Shown in pieces: positions 20,607-28,975 of a stretch of 64,000 bases of DNA. The translations under genes were made by a program, and so were the position numbers. Numbering within the stretch: position 1 is the stretch's first letter; every line of letters begins with the position of its first letter. Under the pieces are notes generated by a model. That model was not told the origin of the DNA, made no database searches, and saw only the letters and a list, made by a program, of their open reading frames with translations. This DNA is from Betaproteobacteria bacterium HGW-Betaproteobacteria-9 (lineage in GTDB: Bacteria > Pseudomonadota > Gammaproteobacteria > Burkholderiales > Burkholderiaceae_C): contig PHCC01000008.1 of NCBI GenBank assembly GCA_002842215.1, positions 1 through 64,000 of the forward strand, written 5' to 3'.

Positions 20607-21389
20607 TCAGGGCTCCCACTCCGCCGTGAGAACGCCCCCTGTGAGAAACCCGCTGGGCACTTTTTCCTCCCGCTCGAACTTCACCAGCCCCTCGCCCTGG
20701 CAATACCACTCGCGGCTGATCAGGGGCACGTCGGTGAAGCCGTTGACCGGGTCGGTGTAGAGGTTCAGTCGGGCCTGGCCGACCACGCGCAGGCAGGGCT
20801 GGTGGGTGCTGCCGTCGGCGAGCTTCACGCTGTCGTCCACCGCTTCGATGCGCCAGGTCATCTGGGCTTTGTGGGTGTATTTCAGGTCGCGCGGGTGTTC
20901 GTTCCTGCGCTGGATCAGGTAGGGCACGGTGGGCGTGGTCCATTCGGTGCCGACCTGGTACGGCGCTTTCAGCACCCAGATGGGTTCGGCGTCGACGGTG
21001 GGCTCGTTGTCGATGTCGGGGCGGCTGGCGATGCGGCGGATGCCTTGCTCGTCCACCTTGAGGTAGTAGCTCACGCCGGCCGCGTGGTGGCGCACGGCGA
21101 CGGGCTGGTCTTGAAAGGTTGCGGGCTGGGCCACGCGCAGGGTCCATTGTTCGGGCTCGCGCGGTTCTTCGCCGGTGTAGTGCACGGCCAGGGTTTGTTC
21201 GTCGCCTTCGCGCAGGGGGAACCACTGATTGCCTTGGTTGCTGGGGTTGCAGGCGGTGAGGAGGAGGGTGGCTGCTGTGGCCGCGATGGTGATGGGTGAG
21301 GTGTGGGCGCGTGGACCCTCACCCCGACCCTCTACCGCGAGCGGGAGAGGGGGCAAGACACCGCGACTGGTTGGGGTGCGAGCGCTCAT
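20607..21389 (-). CDS. Hypothetical lipoprotein, last gene of pqq-linked ExbBD-like unit
   Basis: Lipobox LLTAC; ATGA overlap with upstream gene; N-terminus encoded by repeat family B. Confidence 0.7.
   Translation of the reverse strand: MSARTPTSRGVLPPLPLAVEGRGEGPRAHTSPITIAATAATLLLTACNPSNQGNQWFPLREGDEQTLAVHYTGEEPREPEQWTLRVAQPATFQDQPVAVRHHAAGVSYYLKVDEQGIRRIASRPDIDNEPTVDAEPIWVLKAPYQVGTEWTTPTVPYLIQRRNEHPRDLKYTHKAQMTWRIEAVDDSVKLADGSTHQPCLRVVGQARLNLYTDPVNGFTDVPLISREWYCQGEGLVKFEREEKVPSGFLTGGVLTAEWEP
21315..21353. repeat. Dispersed repeat family B copy lying inside an ORF
   Basis: CCCTCACCCCGACCCTCTACCGCGAGCGGGAGAGGG. Confidence 0.7.
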
Positions 21390-21910
21390 TTTTCGGGTAA
21401 CTGGGCACGTGGCAAATCAGACAGCTTGATTTCCACCTTGTCGTTGCTCGCGGGCAGCAGCCAGGCCAGGCCGCCCTGGCCGCGCTTGGGTTCGGTGCTG
21501 CCCATCTGGGTGTTGCCATCGCGCGCCTTCTTCATGCCGTCGCCCAGGATGCGGTGCAGGTCTTTTTCGTACGGCAGGCGAAACACGCGAGGCATCGCCA
21601 GCGGTGCGTTGTCTTTCATGGGGTTGACCCAGATGAAGATCGCGCCCGTGTGGTCGCGAGCGGGGCTGGGTTCGTCGAACACGGCGGCGAGCAGCACAAA
21701 ACGCTTGGGCAATGCGTCGTCGCTCGGCCAGCCCGAGATGCCCAGCAACGTCTGTTGCCCGAACACATAAAACCCACTCACCAGCACCACCATGGCGGCT
21801 TTCAGGCCCCAGTGCCAGCGCGTGGCCAGGCACAGGCAAAGCAGCAGAAAGGCCAGCAGCGCGTACACCAGCACGAGCAGCAGCAACTGGGAGGAGACGG
21901 CAGGGATCAT
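21386..21910 (-). CDS. Hypothetical membrane protein of pqq-linked unit
   Basis: Two N-terminal TM segments then soluble domain; same strand and tight spacing as neighbours. Confidence 0.7.
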   Translation of the reverse strand: MIPAVSSQLLLLVLVYALLAFLLLCLCLATRWHWGLKAAMVVLVSGFYVFGQQTLLGISGWPSDDALPKRFVLLAAVFDEPSPARDHTGAIFIWVNPMKDNAPLAMPRVFRLPYEKDLHRILGDGMKKARDGNTQMGSTEPKRGQGGLAWLLPASNDKVEIKLSDLPRAQLPEK

Positions 21911-21928
21911 GGTTGTTGTTGTGTGGGG

Positions 21929-22540
21929 TCAGAGACCGGCGCGTTGGACGATCGTCAAAGGCCGGGTGTTGAGGTCGATCACGTTGCCGCTCTCGTCGAT
22001 GCTGAAACGCACCAGGGTGCGCTCGTCGCCTTTGGCCGGAATCTGCTGTGTGCCGGTGTAGACGATCTCGGCCTGCGGGTTGACCTTCACCACCGCCACC
22101 GACACGTCCACCGGCAGTTTGTCCTTGCTCTCGTAGTAGTGGGCGTTGACCACGTACTCGCCCGGCACCAGACCACGCAGGGTGACGATCTCCTGCCGGA
22201 TCGGGCTGCTGATCTCGCGGCCGTTGACCATGACGCTGTTGTTCTTGGCGCCGCGGTCGTCACGGTCGAGGTGCAGCATGCCGGCGTCGCGCTGACGGAA
22301 CCACAGCGTCTTGCCGCCGGGTTCCAGTACCCAGGCGTCGACGTCGTTGGGGTTGTTGTCGGGCCAGGACACGGTGACGATGAACTCGGCCTTGGCCGGC
22401 ACGTCGCCAGCCTTGCGGGCCTTGGGATTGAACGAGAGCAGGGCGATAACAAAACAGAAGACGAAGGCGATCAACATGTTGAACAACATGTCGTAGAACG
22501 GATCGGTCTCGGTGTCACGAACCGCTCGGCCGATCGCCAT
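21929..22540 (-). CDS. ExbD/TolR-like single-TM protein with DUF2135-like periplasmic domain
   Basis: DPFYDMLFNMLIAFVFCFVIALLSF (Asp at TM start as in ExbD); periplasmic ITVSW..NDVDAWVLEPGGK..RDDRG. Confidence 0.65.
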   Translation of the reverse strand: MAIGRAVRDTETDPFYDMLFNMLIAFVFCFVIALLSFNPKARKAGDVPAKAEFIVTVSWPDNNPNDVDAWVLEPGGKTLWFRQRDAGMLHLDRDDRGAKNNSVMVNGREISSPIRQEIVTLRGLVPGEYVVNAHYYESKDKLPVDVSVAVVKVNPQAEIVYTGTQQIPAKGDERTLVRFSIDESGNVIDLNTRPLTIVQRAGL

Positions 22541-23279
22541 GGGGCGGCTCCTGCGGTGGGGGCATGGGCAACGAGGCGGCCAGCGTATCGGCCACGAGGG
22601 CGTCGGCAAAACGATCGAGCCGCATGAGCTGCAGGCCGAGCAGGATGTTGCCGGTGAGGCCGGTCACGGTGGTGAGCAGCGCGATGCCGAGGCCGCCGGT
22701 GAGGTTCTTCAGCAGCAGCGATGACTGGCTGGCGTCGAAGCTGTCCATCTGCCCCAGGTGCAGTGCAAGGATGGAGAAGCCGATCACCTTGCCGAGCAGG
22801 CCCAGCTTGAGCTGGATGCCGTTGAGCCACCAGGCCATTTCGTGCGGGCCGTGGGCGCGCTCGCCCAACACCTGGAGGCAGATGCTGCGGTCGGCGCCGG
22901 GCAGGGCGCAGCCCTGGTGGTATTCGGTGCTCCAGGCGGGCGTTGCAGCACCGCCAGCGTGTATCTGGGTGTCGAGCCACTGGCGCTGCTGACCCAGCAC
23001 CCAGGCCCGGCGTCCGGCCCAGACGGAGCAGCCGATGAACAGCAGCACGATGGTGACGGTGAGCCCGGTCGGATCGGCCTCGACCAGGCGGTGCCAGGCG
23101 CCGGCCTGCCACAGCAGCAGGGCGCCGAACAGCAGCAGGCCTATGTAGGCCAGCCAGAGCAGGAACAGGCCGTGCTCCATGCGCTCCAGCGCGAGCGGGC
23201 TGTGGCGAGCGCCGGGGATGCGGCTGGCCAGCGCAGCACCGAGCATGCGGTGGTGCGGGGCGCTGGCGGGTGGGGTCAT
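22515..23279 (-). CDS. MotA/TolQ/ExbB-like proton-channel family protein
   Basis: Three-TM layout, GGLGIALLTTVTGLTGNILLGLQL; overlaps the ExbD-like gene. Confidence 0.72.
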   Translation of the reverse strand: MTPPASAPHHRMLGAALASRIPGARHSPLALERMEHGLFLLWLAYIGLLLFGALLLWQAGAWHRLVEADPTGLTVTIVLLFIGCSVWAGRRAWVLGQQRQWLDTQIHAGGAATPAWSTEYHQGCALPGADRSICLQVLGERAHGPHEMAWWLNGIQLKLGLLGKVIGFSILALHLGQMDSFDASQSSLLLKNLTGGLGIALLTTVTGLTGNILLGLQLMRLDRFADALVADTLAASLPMPPPQEPPHGDRPSGS

Positions 23280-23287
23280 GGGTGTGT

Positions 23288-24426
23288 TCAAGCGGCGGGA
23301 TGCAGGTGGCGCGACTCCGCATCGCTGCGGAACACGATGGGGATGCTGCGTCGCGTGGGTGCCTGCTTCACGATCTGCACCACCTTCTGATGGTGCGGCG
23401 ACTTGCTGCACACCGGGTCGGCCTCGGTGGCGTCGCCGGTGATCAGGAAGGCCTGGCAGCGGCAGCCGCCGAAGTCCTTGTGGCGCTCGTCGCAGGAGCG
23501 GCAGGGCGCCTTCATCCAGCTGTCGCCGCGGAAGGCGTTGAAGGCGGTGCTGCGCTGCCAGATCTCGGCGATCGGCGTGTCTTTCACGTTGGGCAGTTGC
23601 AGGCCCGGCAGGTCGCGCGCGTTGTGGCAGGGCATGGCCAGGCCGTCGGGCGCGATGGAGAGGAACACCGAGCCCCAGCCGTTCATGCAGGCTTTGGGCC
23701 GCTCCTCAAAATAGTCGGGCACCACGAACAGCACGCGGCATTTGGGGCCGGGCTTGCCGTCCTGTTCAGCGCGGAAGGCATTCACCATGGCCTCGGCTTG
23801 CACCAGTTCCTCGCGCGTGGGCATGAGGTGATCGCGGTTGACCCAGGCCCAGCCGTAGTACTGCGTGTTGGCGAGTTCCAGGTACTCGGCTTCCAGCGCC
23901 ACCGCCATCTCGATGATCTTGTCCACGTGGGGTAGGTTGTGGCGGTGCAGCACGCAGTTCATCACCATCGGCCAGTCGTGTGCCTTGATGAGCTTGGCGA
24001 CGCGCTGCTTGAGTTCGAAGGTCTTGGTGTGGCTCAGAAAATCGTTCAGCTCCTTGGTGGAATCCTGGAACGAGAGCTGCACGTGGTCGAGCCCGGCGTC
24101 CTTCAGCTTCTGCGCGCGAGTCGGCGTGAGGCCTACGCCGGAGGTGATGAGGTTGGTGTAGTAGCCCAGGCGGTGGGCTTCCTGCACCAGCTCTTCCAGA
24201 TCGTCGCGCAGCAGCGGCTCGCCGCCCGAAAAACCGAGCTGTGCCGCGCCGAGCTTGCGCGCCTGGGTCATCACGTCGACCCATTGCGCGGTGTCCATCT
24301 CGTCCTTGAGGTGCGCGTGCTGCGTGGGGTTGTAGCAAAACACGCAGTGCAGCGGGCACTTGTAGGTCAGCTCGGCCAGCAGCCACAGGGGCTGACCGAC
24401 GGTGGGGGTTTCAGTCAATCCAGCCA
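23288..24426 (-). CDS. pqqE: PqqA peptide cyclase PqqE (radical SAM/SPASM)
   Basis: CPLHCVFCYNP radical-SAM motif, SPASM Cys cluster; GTG start overlapping pqqD. Confidence 0.96.
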
Positions 24427-24674
24427 CGGCGTTGTCCCTCTTCAAGAAGTGCTTGCACCTCGGGCGCAATGCCTTGCGCGTTGAACGCGGCTTCCAGCTC
24501 GGCAACGATGGCATCGACCGTTCGCTCGCCGTCGCAGCGCTGCAGGATTTCGGCCGCCGACGGGTTGAGCTGCACCATGCCCTCCGGGTACAGCAGCACC
24601 CAGCGGCTCTGCGCTTCCTCGTACTGCAGACGGAAGCGGCGCGAGAGCTTGGGTTGACTCGGTAACGTACTCAT
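24411..24674 (-). CDS. pqqD: PQQ biosynthesis peptide chaperone PqqD
   Basis: LSRRFRLQYEEAQSRWVLLYPEGMVQLNPSAAEIL. Confidence 0.95.
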   Translation of the reverse strand: MSTLPSQPKLSRRFRLQYEEAQSRWVLLYPEGMVQLNPSAAEILQRCDGERTVDAIVAELEAAFNAQGIAPEVQALLEEGQRRGWID

Positions 24675-24689
24675 CGCAACTTCGGAGCG

Positions 24690-24775
24690 CGTGCCGAGCC
24701 CAGCACACGCCGAGGAACCGGCTTTGCCGGGCCAAAGGCGTGGTCCCCCTGGGGGGAAGACGCGAAGCGGCGCAG
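24690..24775 (-). repeat. Dispersed repeat family A copy between pqqC and pqqD
   Basis: GAACCGGCTTTGCCGGGCCA..GTCCCCCTGGGGGGAAGACGCGAAGCGGCGCAGGG. Confidence 0.8.
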
Positions 24776-24786
24776 GGTGGCGTTCA

Positions 24787-25518
24787 TCATTGACACGCTT
24801 TTTCTATGGCGTCCAGCATGGTCCACAAAATGTCCAGCTTGAACTGCAGGATGTCCAGCGCATGGTGTTGCGCTTCACGGGTATTGAAGTGCGACAGCGT
24901 GACCTGCAGGCCGTGTTCCACGTCGCGGGTGGCGAGTGGGATGCGGCTGCGGAAATAGGCCAGGCCACTGGCCTCGATCCAGGGGTAGTGCGTGGGCCAG
25001 GTGGCCAGGCGGTCCTTGTGGATCTGCGGCGCGAACATCTCTGTGAGCGAGGAGCACACGGCTTCCTGCCAGGGCGCCTTGGCCGCGAAGTTCACATAGG
25101 CGTCGCACGCAAAACGCACCGCGGGCACCACGCCCTGCAAAGACCACAGGTCTTCGCGCGATATGCCGACCGCTTCCCCCAGCCGTGTCCAGGCTTCAAT
25201 GCCGCCTGCGGCCGAGCCCTCGTAGTCGCCATGGCCGTCGTGGTCGAGGATGCGTTCGATCCACAGCCGGCGGTGTGCGCGGTCCGGCATGTTCGCCAGG
25301 ATGGCGGCGTCCTTGCGCGGGATGCAGATCTGGTAATAAAAGCGGTTGGCCACCCAGCAGCGGATCTCGTCGGGTGTGCAGCCGCCCGAGTTCATGCGCA
25401 CGTTGAACGGGTGGTGGATGTGGTAGCTGCGGCCCTTGTCGCGCAGCTGGGCCTCGAAGGCTTCGGGGCTCCAGGCGGGCAGGTGGCTGTGATTGCGGAT
25501 GGCTTGGGCGATTTCCAT
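24787..25518 (-). CDS. pqqC: Pyrroloquinoline-quinone synthase PqqC
   Basis: [15 protein letters not shown]..., [22 protein letters not shown]. Confidence 0.96.
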   Translation of the reverse strand: MEIAQAIRNHSHLPAWSPEAFEAQLRDKGRSYHIHHPFNVRMNSGGCTPDEIRCWVANRFYYQICIPRKDAAILANMPDRAHRRLWIERILDHDGHGDYEGSAAGGIEAWTRLGEAVGISREDLWSLQGVVPAVRFACDAYVNFAAKAPWQEAVCSSLTEMFAPQIHKDRLATWPTHYPWIEASGLAYFRSRIPLATRDVEHGLQVTLSHFNTREAQHHALDILQFKLDILWTMLDAIEKACQ

Positions 25519-25529
25519 GACCGGGCATT

Positions 25530-26447
25530 TCAGAACGTGATCTCCATACCGTCGTGGGCAACTTCGATGCCGTGCGCCGTGAGTTCGGCGCGTTCGTCGG
25601 AGTCTTCCACCAGCATGGGGTTGGTGTTGTTGATGTGGATGAGGATCTTGCGGATGCCGGCGGGCAGCTGGTCGAGCTGTTCAATCATCCCGCCCGGGCC
25701 GCTTTGCGGCAGGTGGCCCATGTCGAGCGCGGCCTTCGTCGAAAGGCCAAGGCGCTGCATTTCGTCGTGGGTCCAGAAGGTGCCGTCAATCAGCACCACG
25801 GCGCACCCGCTCATGAGCTCGATCAGCGCGGAGGTGACCTCCGCCAGGCCCGGCGCGTAGAACGCGCGCTGCCCGGTTGCGGGGTTGGTGATCAGCAGGC
25901 CGATGTTGTCACCCGGGCGCGGGTTGCCGCGGAAAGGCGAATACGGGGGCGGCTTGGACGAGAGCGACACGGTCTGAACCTGCAGGCCTGGCAGGGCGGG
26001 CACGTTCACCGTGCTGCCGTCGATGGGCAGCGCCTGGCGTTGCACGCCGCAGTAGTGCGACAGGATGCCGGTGATCGGGAAGCCGCTGGAGATGTCGGAG
26101 AACACCTCGGGCGTGGCGAGCAGGGGCAGTGGTGTCTGGCGTTCGCGCAGCATCAGCAGGCCGGTGACGTGGTCGATCTGCGCGTCCATCAGCAGCACGG
26201 CGGCGATGCCGCTGTCGCGGATGGCGCGGGCCGGCTGCAGCTCGGGCGCTTCGCGGATCTGGGTCAGGATGTCTGGCGAGGCGTTGACGAGCAGCCAGTC
26301 GCTGCCGTCGGCGCTGATGGCGATGGACGACTGTGTGCGCGCACGCGCCTGGAGCTTGCCACGGCGAAAGCCGTCGCAGTTGGGGCAGTTGCAGTTCCAT
26401 TGCGGGAACCCACCGCCAGCCGATGAACCGAGAACCCGGATGCGCAT
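25530..26447 (-). CDS. pqqB: PqqB (MBL-fold PQQ biosynthesis protein)
   Basis: [26 protein letters not shown]. Confidence 0.96.
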   Translation of the reverse strand: MRIRVLGSSAGGGFPQWNCNCPNCDGFRRGKLQARARTQSSIAISADGSDWLLVNASPDILTQIREAPELQPARAIRDSGIAAVLLMDAQIDHVTGLLMLRERQTPLPLLATPEVFSDISSGFPITGILSHYCGVQRQALPIDGSTVNVPALPGLQVQTVSLSSKPPPYSPFRGNPRPGDNIGLLITNPATGQRAFYAPGLAEVTSALIELMSGCAVVLIDGTFWTHDEMQRLGLSTKAALDMGHLPQSGPGGMIEQLDQLPAGIRKILIHINNTNPMLVEDSDERAELTAHGIEVAHDGMEITF

Positions 26448-26485
26448 GATCGAACCTGTTGGTCGTTGGAGGTGGGGTGAAGAAG

Positions 26486-26515
26486 AAAGCGCACGGAGGT
26501 GGGGCCGTGCGCTTT
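26486..26515 (-). terminator. Strong hairpin/attenuator between pqqA and pqqB
   Basis: 11-bp perfect stem AAAGCGCACGG / CCGTGCGCTTT, followed on minus strand by CTTCTTC. Confidence 0.65.
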
Positions 26516-26535
26516 CAGGTCAAAGCCGCCGCCGT

Positions 26536-26610
26536 TCAGCGGTTGGCGATGTACATCGTGATTTCAAAACCGAAACGCAGGTCGGTGAAGGCGGGGGTGG
26601 TCCATTGCAT
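26536..26610 (-). CDS. pqqA: PQQ precursor peptide PqqA, 24 aa [24 protein letters not shown]
   Basis: Conserved Glu16-x3-Tyr20; absent from supplied ORF track. Confidence 0.95.
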   Translation of the reverse strand: MQWTTPAFTDLRFGFEITMYIANR

Positions 26611-26688
26611 AGTCTGTCTCCAATTGGTGGGTTGGCATGAAACATGTCTGCTAACTTGTCAGCACCACTGCACCTCAAGTTGCACCCC

Positions 26689-27807
26689 ATGAACAGCAAT
26701 AACGATGCCACGAAAGACCAACCTAGGGATACCCCTGAGTCGGTGCTTCCCGCGGGTCGGCGCAGCGCCTGGCCAGCGCCAGCCTACCTGTCTGTCGGAC
26801 GCGGTCACCGCTTGGCATTTCGCACCGTGGGCAACCCAGATGGCGAGCCCTGGCTGCTGGTGCACGGTGGCCCCGGCAGCAGTTGCCAGCCGGGCATGCT
26901 CGCGCCCCTGGACCTCACGCGCCAGTGGGCGGTTGCGCCCGACCAACGCGGCTGTGGAGCGAGCCGCCCCAGAGGGAAAACCACGGCCAGCACCACCCAC
27001 GCGCTGGTGGCCGATATGGAGGCCTTGCGGTGCCACCTCGGCATCAAGCGCTGGTCGCTGCTGGCGGGCTCGTGGGGAACGGTGGTGGCACTGGCCTATG
27101 CACGAGCCCACCCGCAGCGGGTGCGGCGCCTGGTGTTGCGCGGCGCGTTTGCGCTCAGCCGGCGCGAGGTGGGCGGGCTGCTGCAGCCTTCTCGCCGGGT
27201 GCAACAAATCCTCGGCCGCGAGGCTGCATGGCCCGCCGCGCCGGGTGTGTCACTGCCCGCGACACTGGCCCGGCTGAGACAACTGCTTCAAAGTGGAACA
27301 CCCGGTGTTGCAGGCCTGCGCGTGTCGCGCCGCTGGGCCTTGCTGGAGTCGGCCTGCGTCTCGAACGGCATGCGCCGGGCGCTGCGGCAGGCGGTGACGC
27401 AGGCCTCGGCGAAACAGGTGGCGGCGATGCGGCGCGACTGGGCCGCGCTGCGGCGCCGACAGCGAAAAGCACAGGCGAGCCGCCACCGCCTCGCCCCGCG
27501 CCCGTCCGACCGGGCGGCGCTGCACAAATTCCGCATCCAGGCGCACTACCTGCAGCACCGCGGCTTTGTGCGGCCCGGTGCGCTCGACGGCGCCGTGACG
27601 GGCCTGGCGCGCCTGGGTGTGCCGGTGGACTGGGTGCACGGCGCCTGCGACGCCGTCTGCCCGCCCGCCAACAGCCGCGCCTGGGCCGCTGTGGGCCGTC
27701 GTCTGGCGCCGCAGCAGGTCACGCTGAGTGAGCCCTTGAGCGGCCACCTGGGCGCCGAGTCGGGCATGCTCGCGGCTTTGCGCGCGGTGGTGCGGAGACC
27801 GGGATGA
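26689..27807 (+). CDS. Alpha/beta hydrolase, proline iminopeptidase-like (S33)
   Basis: HGGPGSS, nucleophile GSWG, GACDAV and SGHLG; start uncertain (26644 or 26689). Confidence 0.82.
   Translation: MNSNNDATKDQPRDTPESVLPAGRRSAWPAPAYLSVGRGHRLAFRTVGNPDGEPWLLVHGGPGSSCQPGMLAPLDLTRQWAVAPDQRGCGASRPRGKTTASTTHALVADMEALRCHLGIKRWSLLAGSWGTVVALAYARAHPQRVRRLVLRGAFALSRREVGGLLQPSRRVQQILGREAAWPAAPGVSLPATLARLRQLLQSGTPGVAGLRVSRRWALLESACVSNGMRRALRQAVTQASAKQVAAMRRDWAALRRRQRKAQASRHRLAPRPSDRAALHKFRIQAHYLQHRGFVRPGALDGAVTGLARLGVPVDWVHGACDAVCPPANSRAWAAVGRRLAPQQVTLSEPLSGHLGAESGMLAALRAVVRRPG
26695..26710 (-). promoter_or_regulatory. Candidate sigma-54 promoter TGGCATC-GTTA-TTGCT for pqqA
   Basis: Minus strand, about 85 bp upstream of pqqA ATG. 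Confidence 0.55.
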
Positions 27808-28868
27808 AGGCGCGTCCGGTCCGCGCACGACGTCGCGCCGCACAAGGCCTTGCGATGAGCGCCGTGCTGACCCGCTGGCTGATCGCGCTGCTGTGCTTCG
27901 GCGGTTTCATGGTGCCGTCGCACGCGGCCGGCCCGTCAACCGATTGCCAGACGGCCGATGCCGTGCCGTGGCAGCCGGTGGCGCCGGGTATCTGGGTCTG
28001 GCCAGCGGCGGAGAACGGCGAGGTGTCGCCCGCCAACGCCGGCCATGTGCTGCCCACCAGCGTGGTGGTCAACCGCGGCGAGGCGCTGGTGATCGACCCC
28101 GGTCCGAGCCACCGCCACGGCCTGCGCGTGCGCGCGTCGCTCGCCTGCCGTTTCAAGGCGCGTGTGCGCTGGCTGGTGAACACCCACGCGCACGCCGAAA
28201 ACGTGATGGCCAATTCGGCCTTTGCCGACCTGCTGGAGGCAGGTCAGCTGGAGATCCTGGCCAGTGCCGCCACGCGCAGGGCCATGCAGCAACGCTGCCC
28301 GGATTGCCTGGCCAGTCTGACCACCCGCGCGGGTGCGACGGCGATGGCGGGCACGCACATCGTGCTGCCCAGCCGCACGCTGGCGGTGGGCGATCGGCTG
28401 CGCGTGGGCCTGCTGAGCTTGCGGGTGCAGGCCGTCGAGAACGGCCACACCGAGGGCGACCTGGTGCTCTGGAGCGCCCGCCACCGCGTGCTGTGGGCGG
28501 GGGGCCTGGTGTACGACGGCCGCGTGCCCGAACTCGCGCAGGGCAGCCTGGACGGCTGGCTCGCGGCGCTGCCGCGGCTGCAGGCGTTGCGGCCGCGGCA
28601 AGTGATCGGCACGGTATGGTCCCGCGCTCCCGCAGCCGAAGCGCCACCGCCTGCGCTGGGAGCCACAGAACGCTATCTGAAGGGGCTGCGAGCCCGCGTG
28701 TTGCTGGCGATGGACCAGGGCCACCAGCCGCAGGAAACCGCCTGGGGCGAGCTACCGGCCTACCGCGACTGGGCAGGGTACAGCGAGCGCCACGGCTTCA
28801 ACCTGCAGCGCGCCTGGCGCGAGCTGGAACCCGTGTGGATGGAACAGGGCGCGGCGCCTACCAAGTAA
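27804..28868 (+). CDS. Quinoprotein relay system zinc metallohydrolase (MBL fold), second copy
   Basis: NTHAHAENVMANSAF, ENGHTEGDLVLW; overlaps preceding stop. Confidence 0.75.
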   Translation: MKARPVRARRRAAQGLAMSAVLTRWLIALLCFGGFMVPSHAAGPSTDCQTADAVPWQPVAPGIWVWPAAENGEVSPANAGHVLPTSVVVNRGEALVIDPGPSHRHGLRVRASLACRFKARVRWLVNTHAHAENVMANSAFADLLEAGQLEILASAATRRAMQQRCPDCLASLTTRAGATAMAGTHIVLPSRTLAVGDRLRVGLLSLRVQAVENGHTEGDLVLWSARHRVLWAGGLVYDGRVPELAQGSLDGWLAALPRLQALRPRQVIGTVWSRAPAAEAPPPALGATERYLKGLRARVLLAMDQGHQPQETAWGELPAYRDWAGYSERHGFNLQRAWRELEPVWMEQGAAPTK

Positions 28869-28904
28869 CCTTCAGGAGCGAAATGCCTCCATCCCAGGAT
28901 GCGG

Positions 28905-28975
28905 TGGAACCGGCTTTGCCGGGCCACTCGCATCGCCCCCTCGGGGGGGTGGCGCCGCAGGCGGCGCGGGGGGTT
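28905..28975 (-). repeat. Dispersed repeat family A copy
   Basis: GGAACCGGCTTTGCCGGGCCACTCGCATCGCCCCCTCGGGGG. Confidence 0.8.

Noticed and set aside
20607-23279. Zorya-type or other ExbB/MotA-based phage defence
   Set aside because: No OmpA-like peptidoglycan domain on the ExbD-like protein and no helicase/nuclease; linkage is to pqqE.
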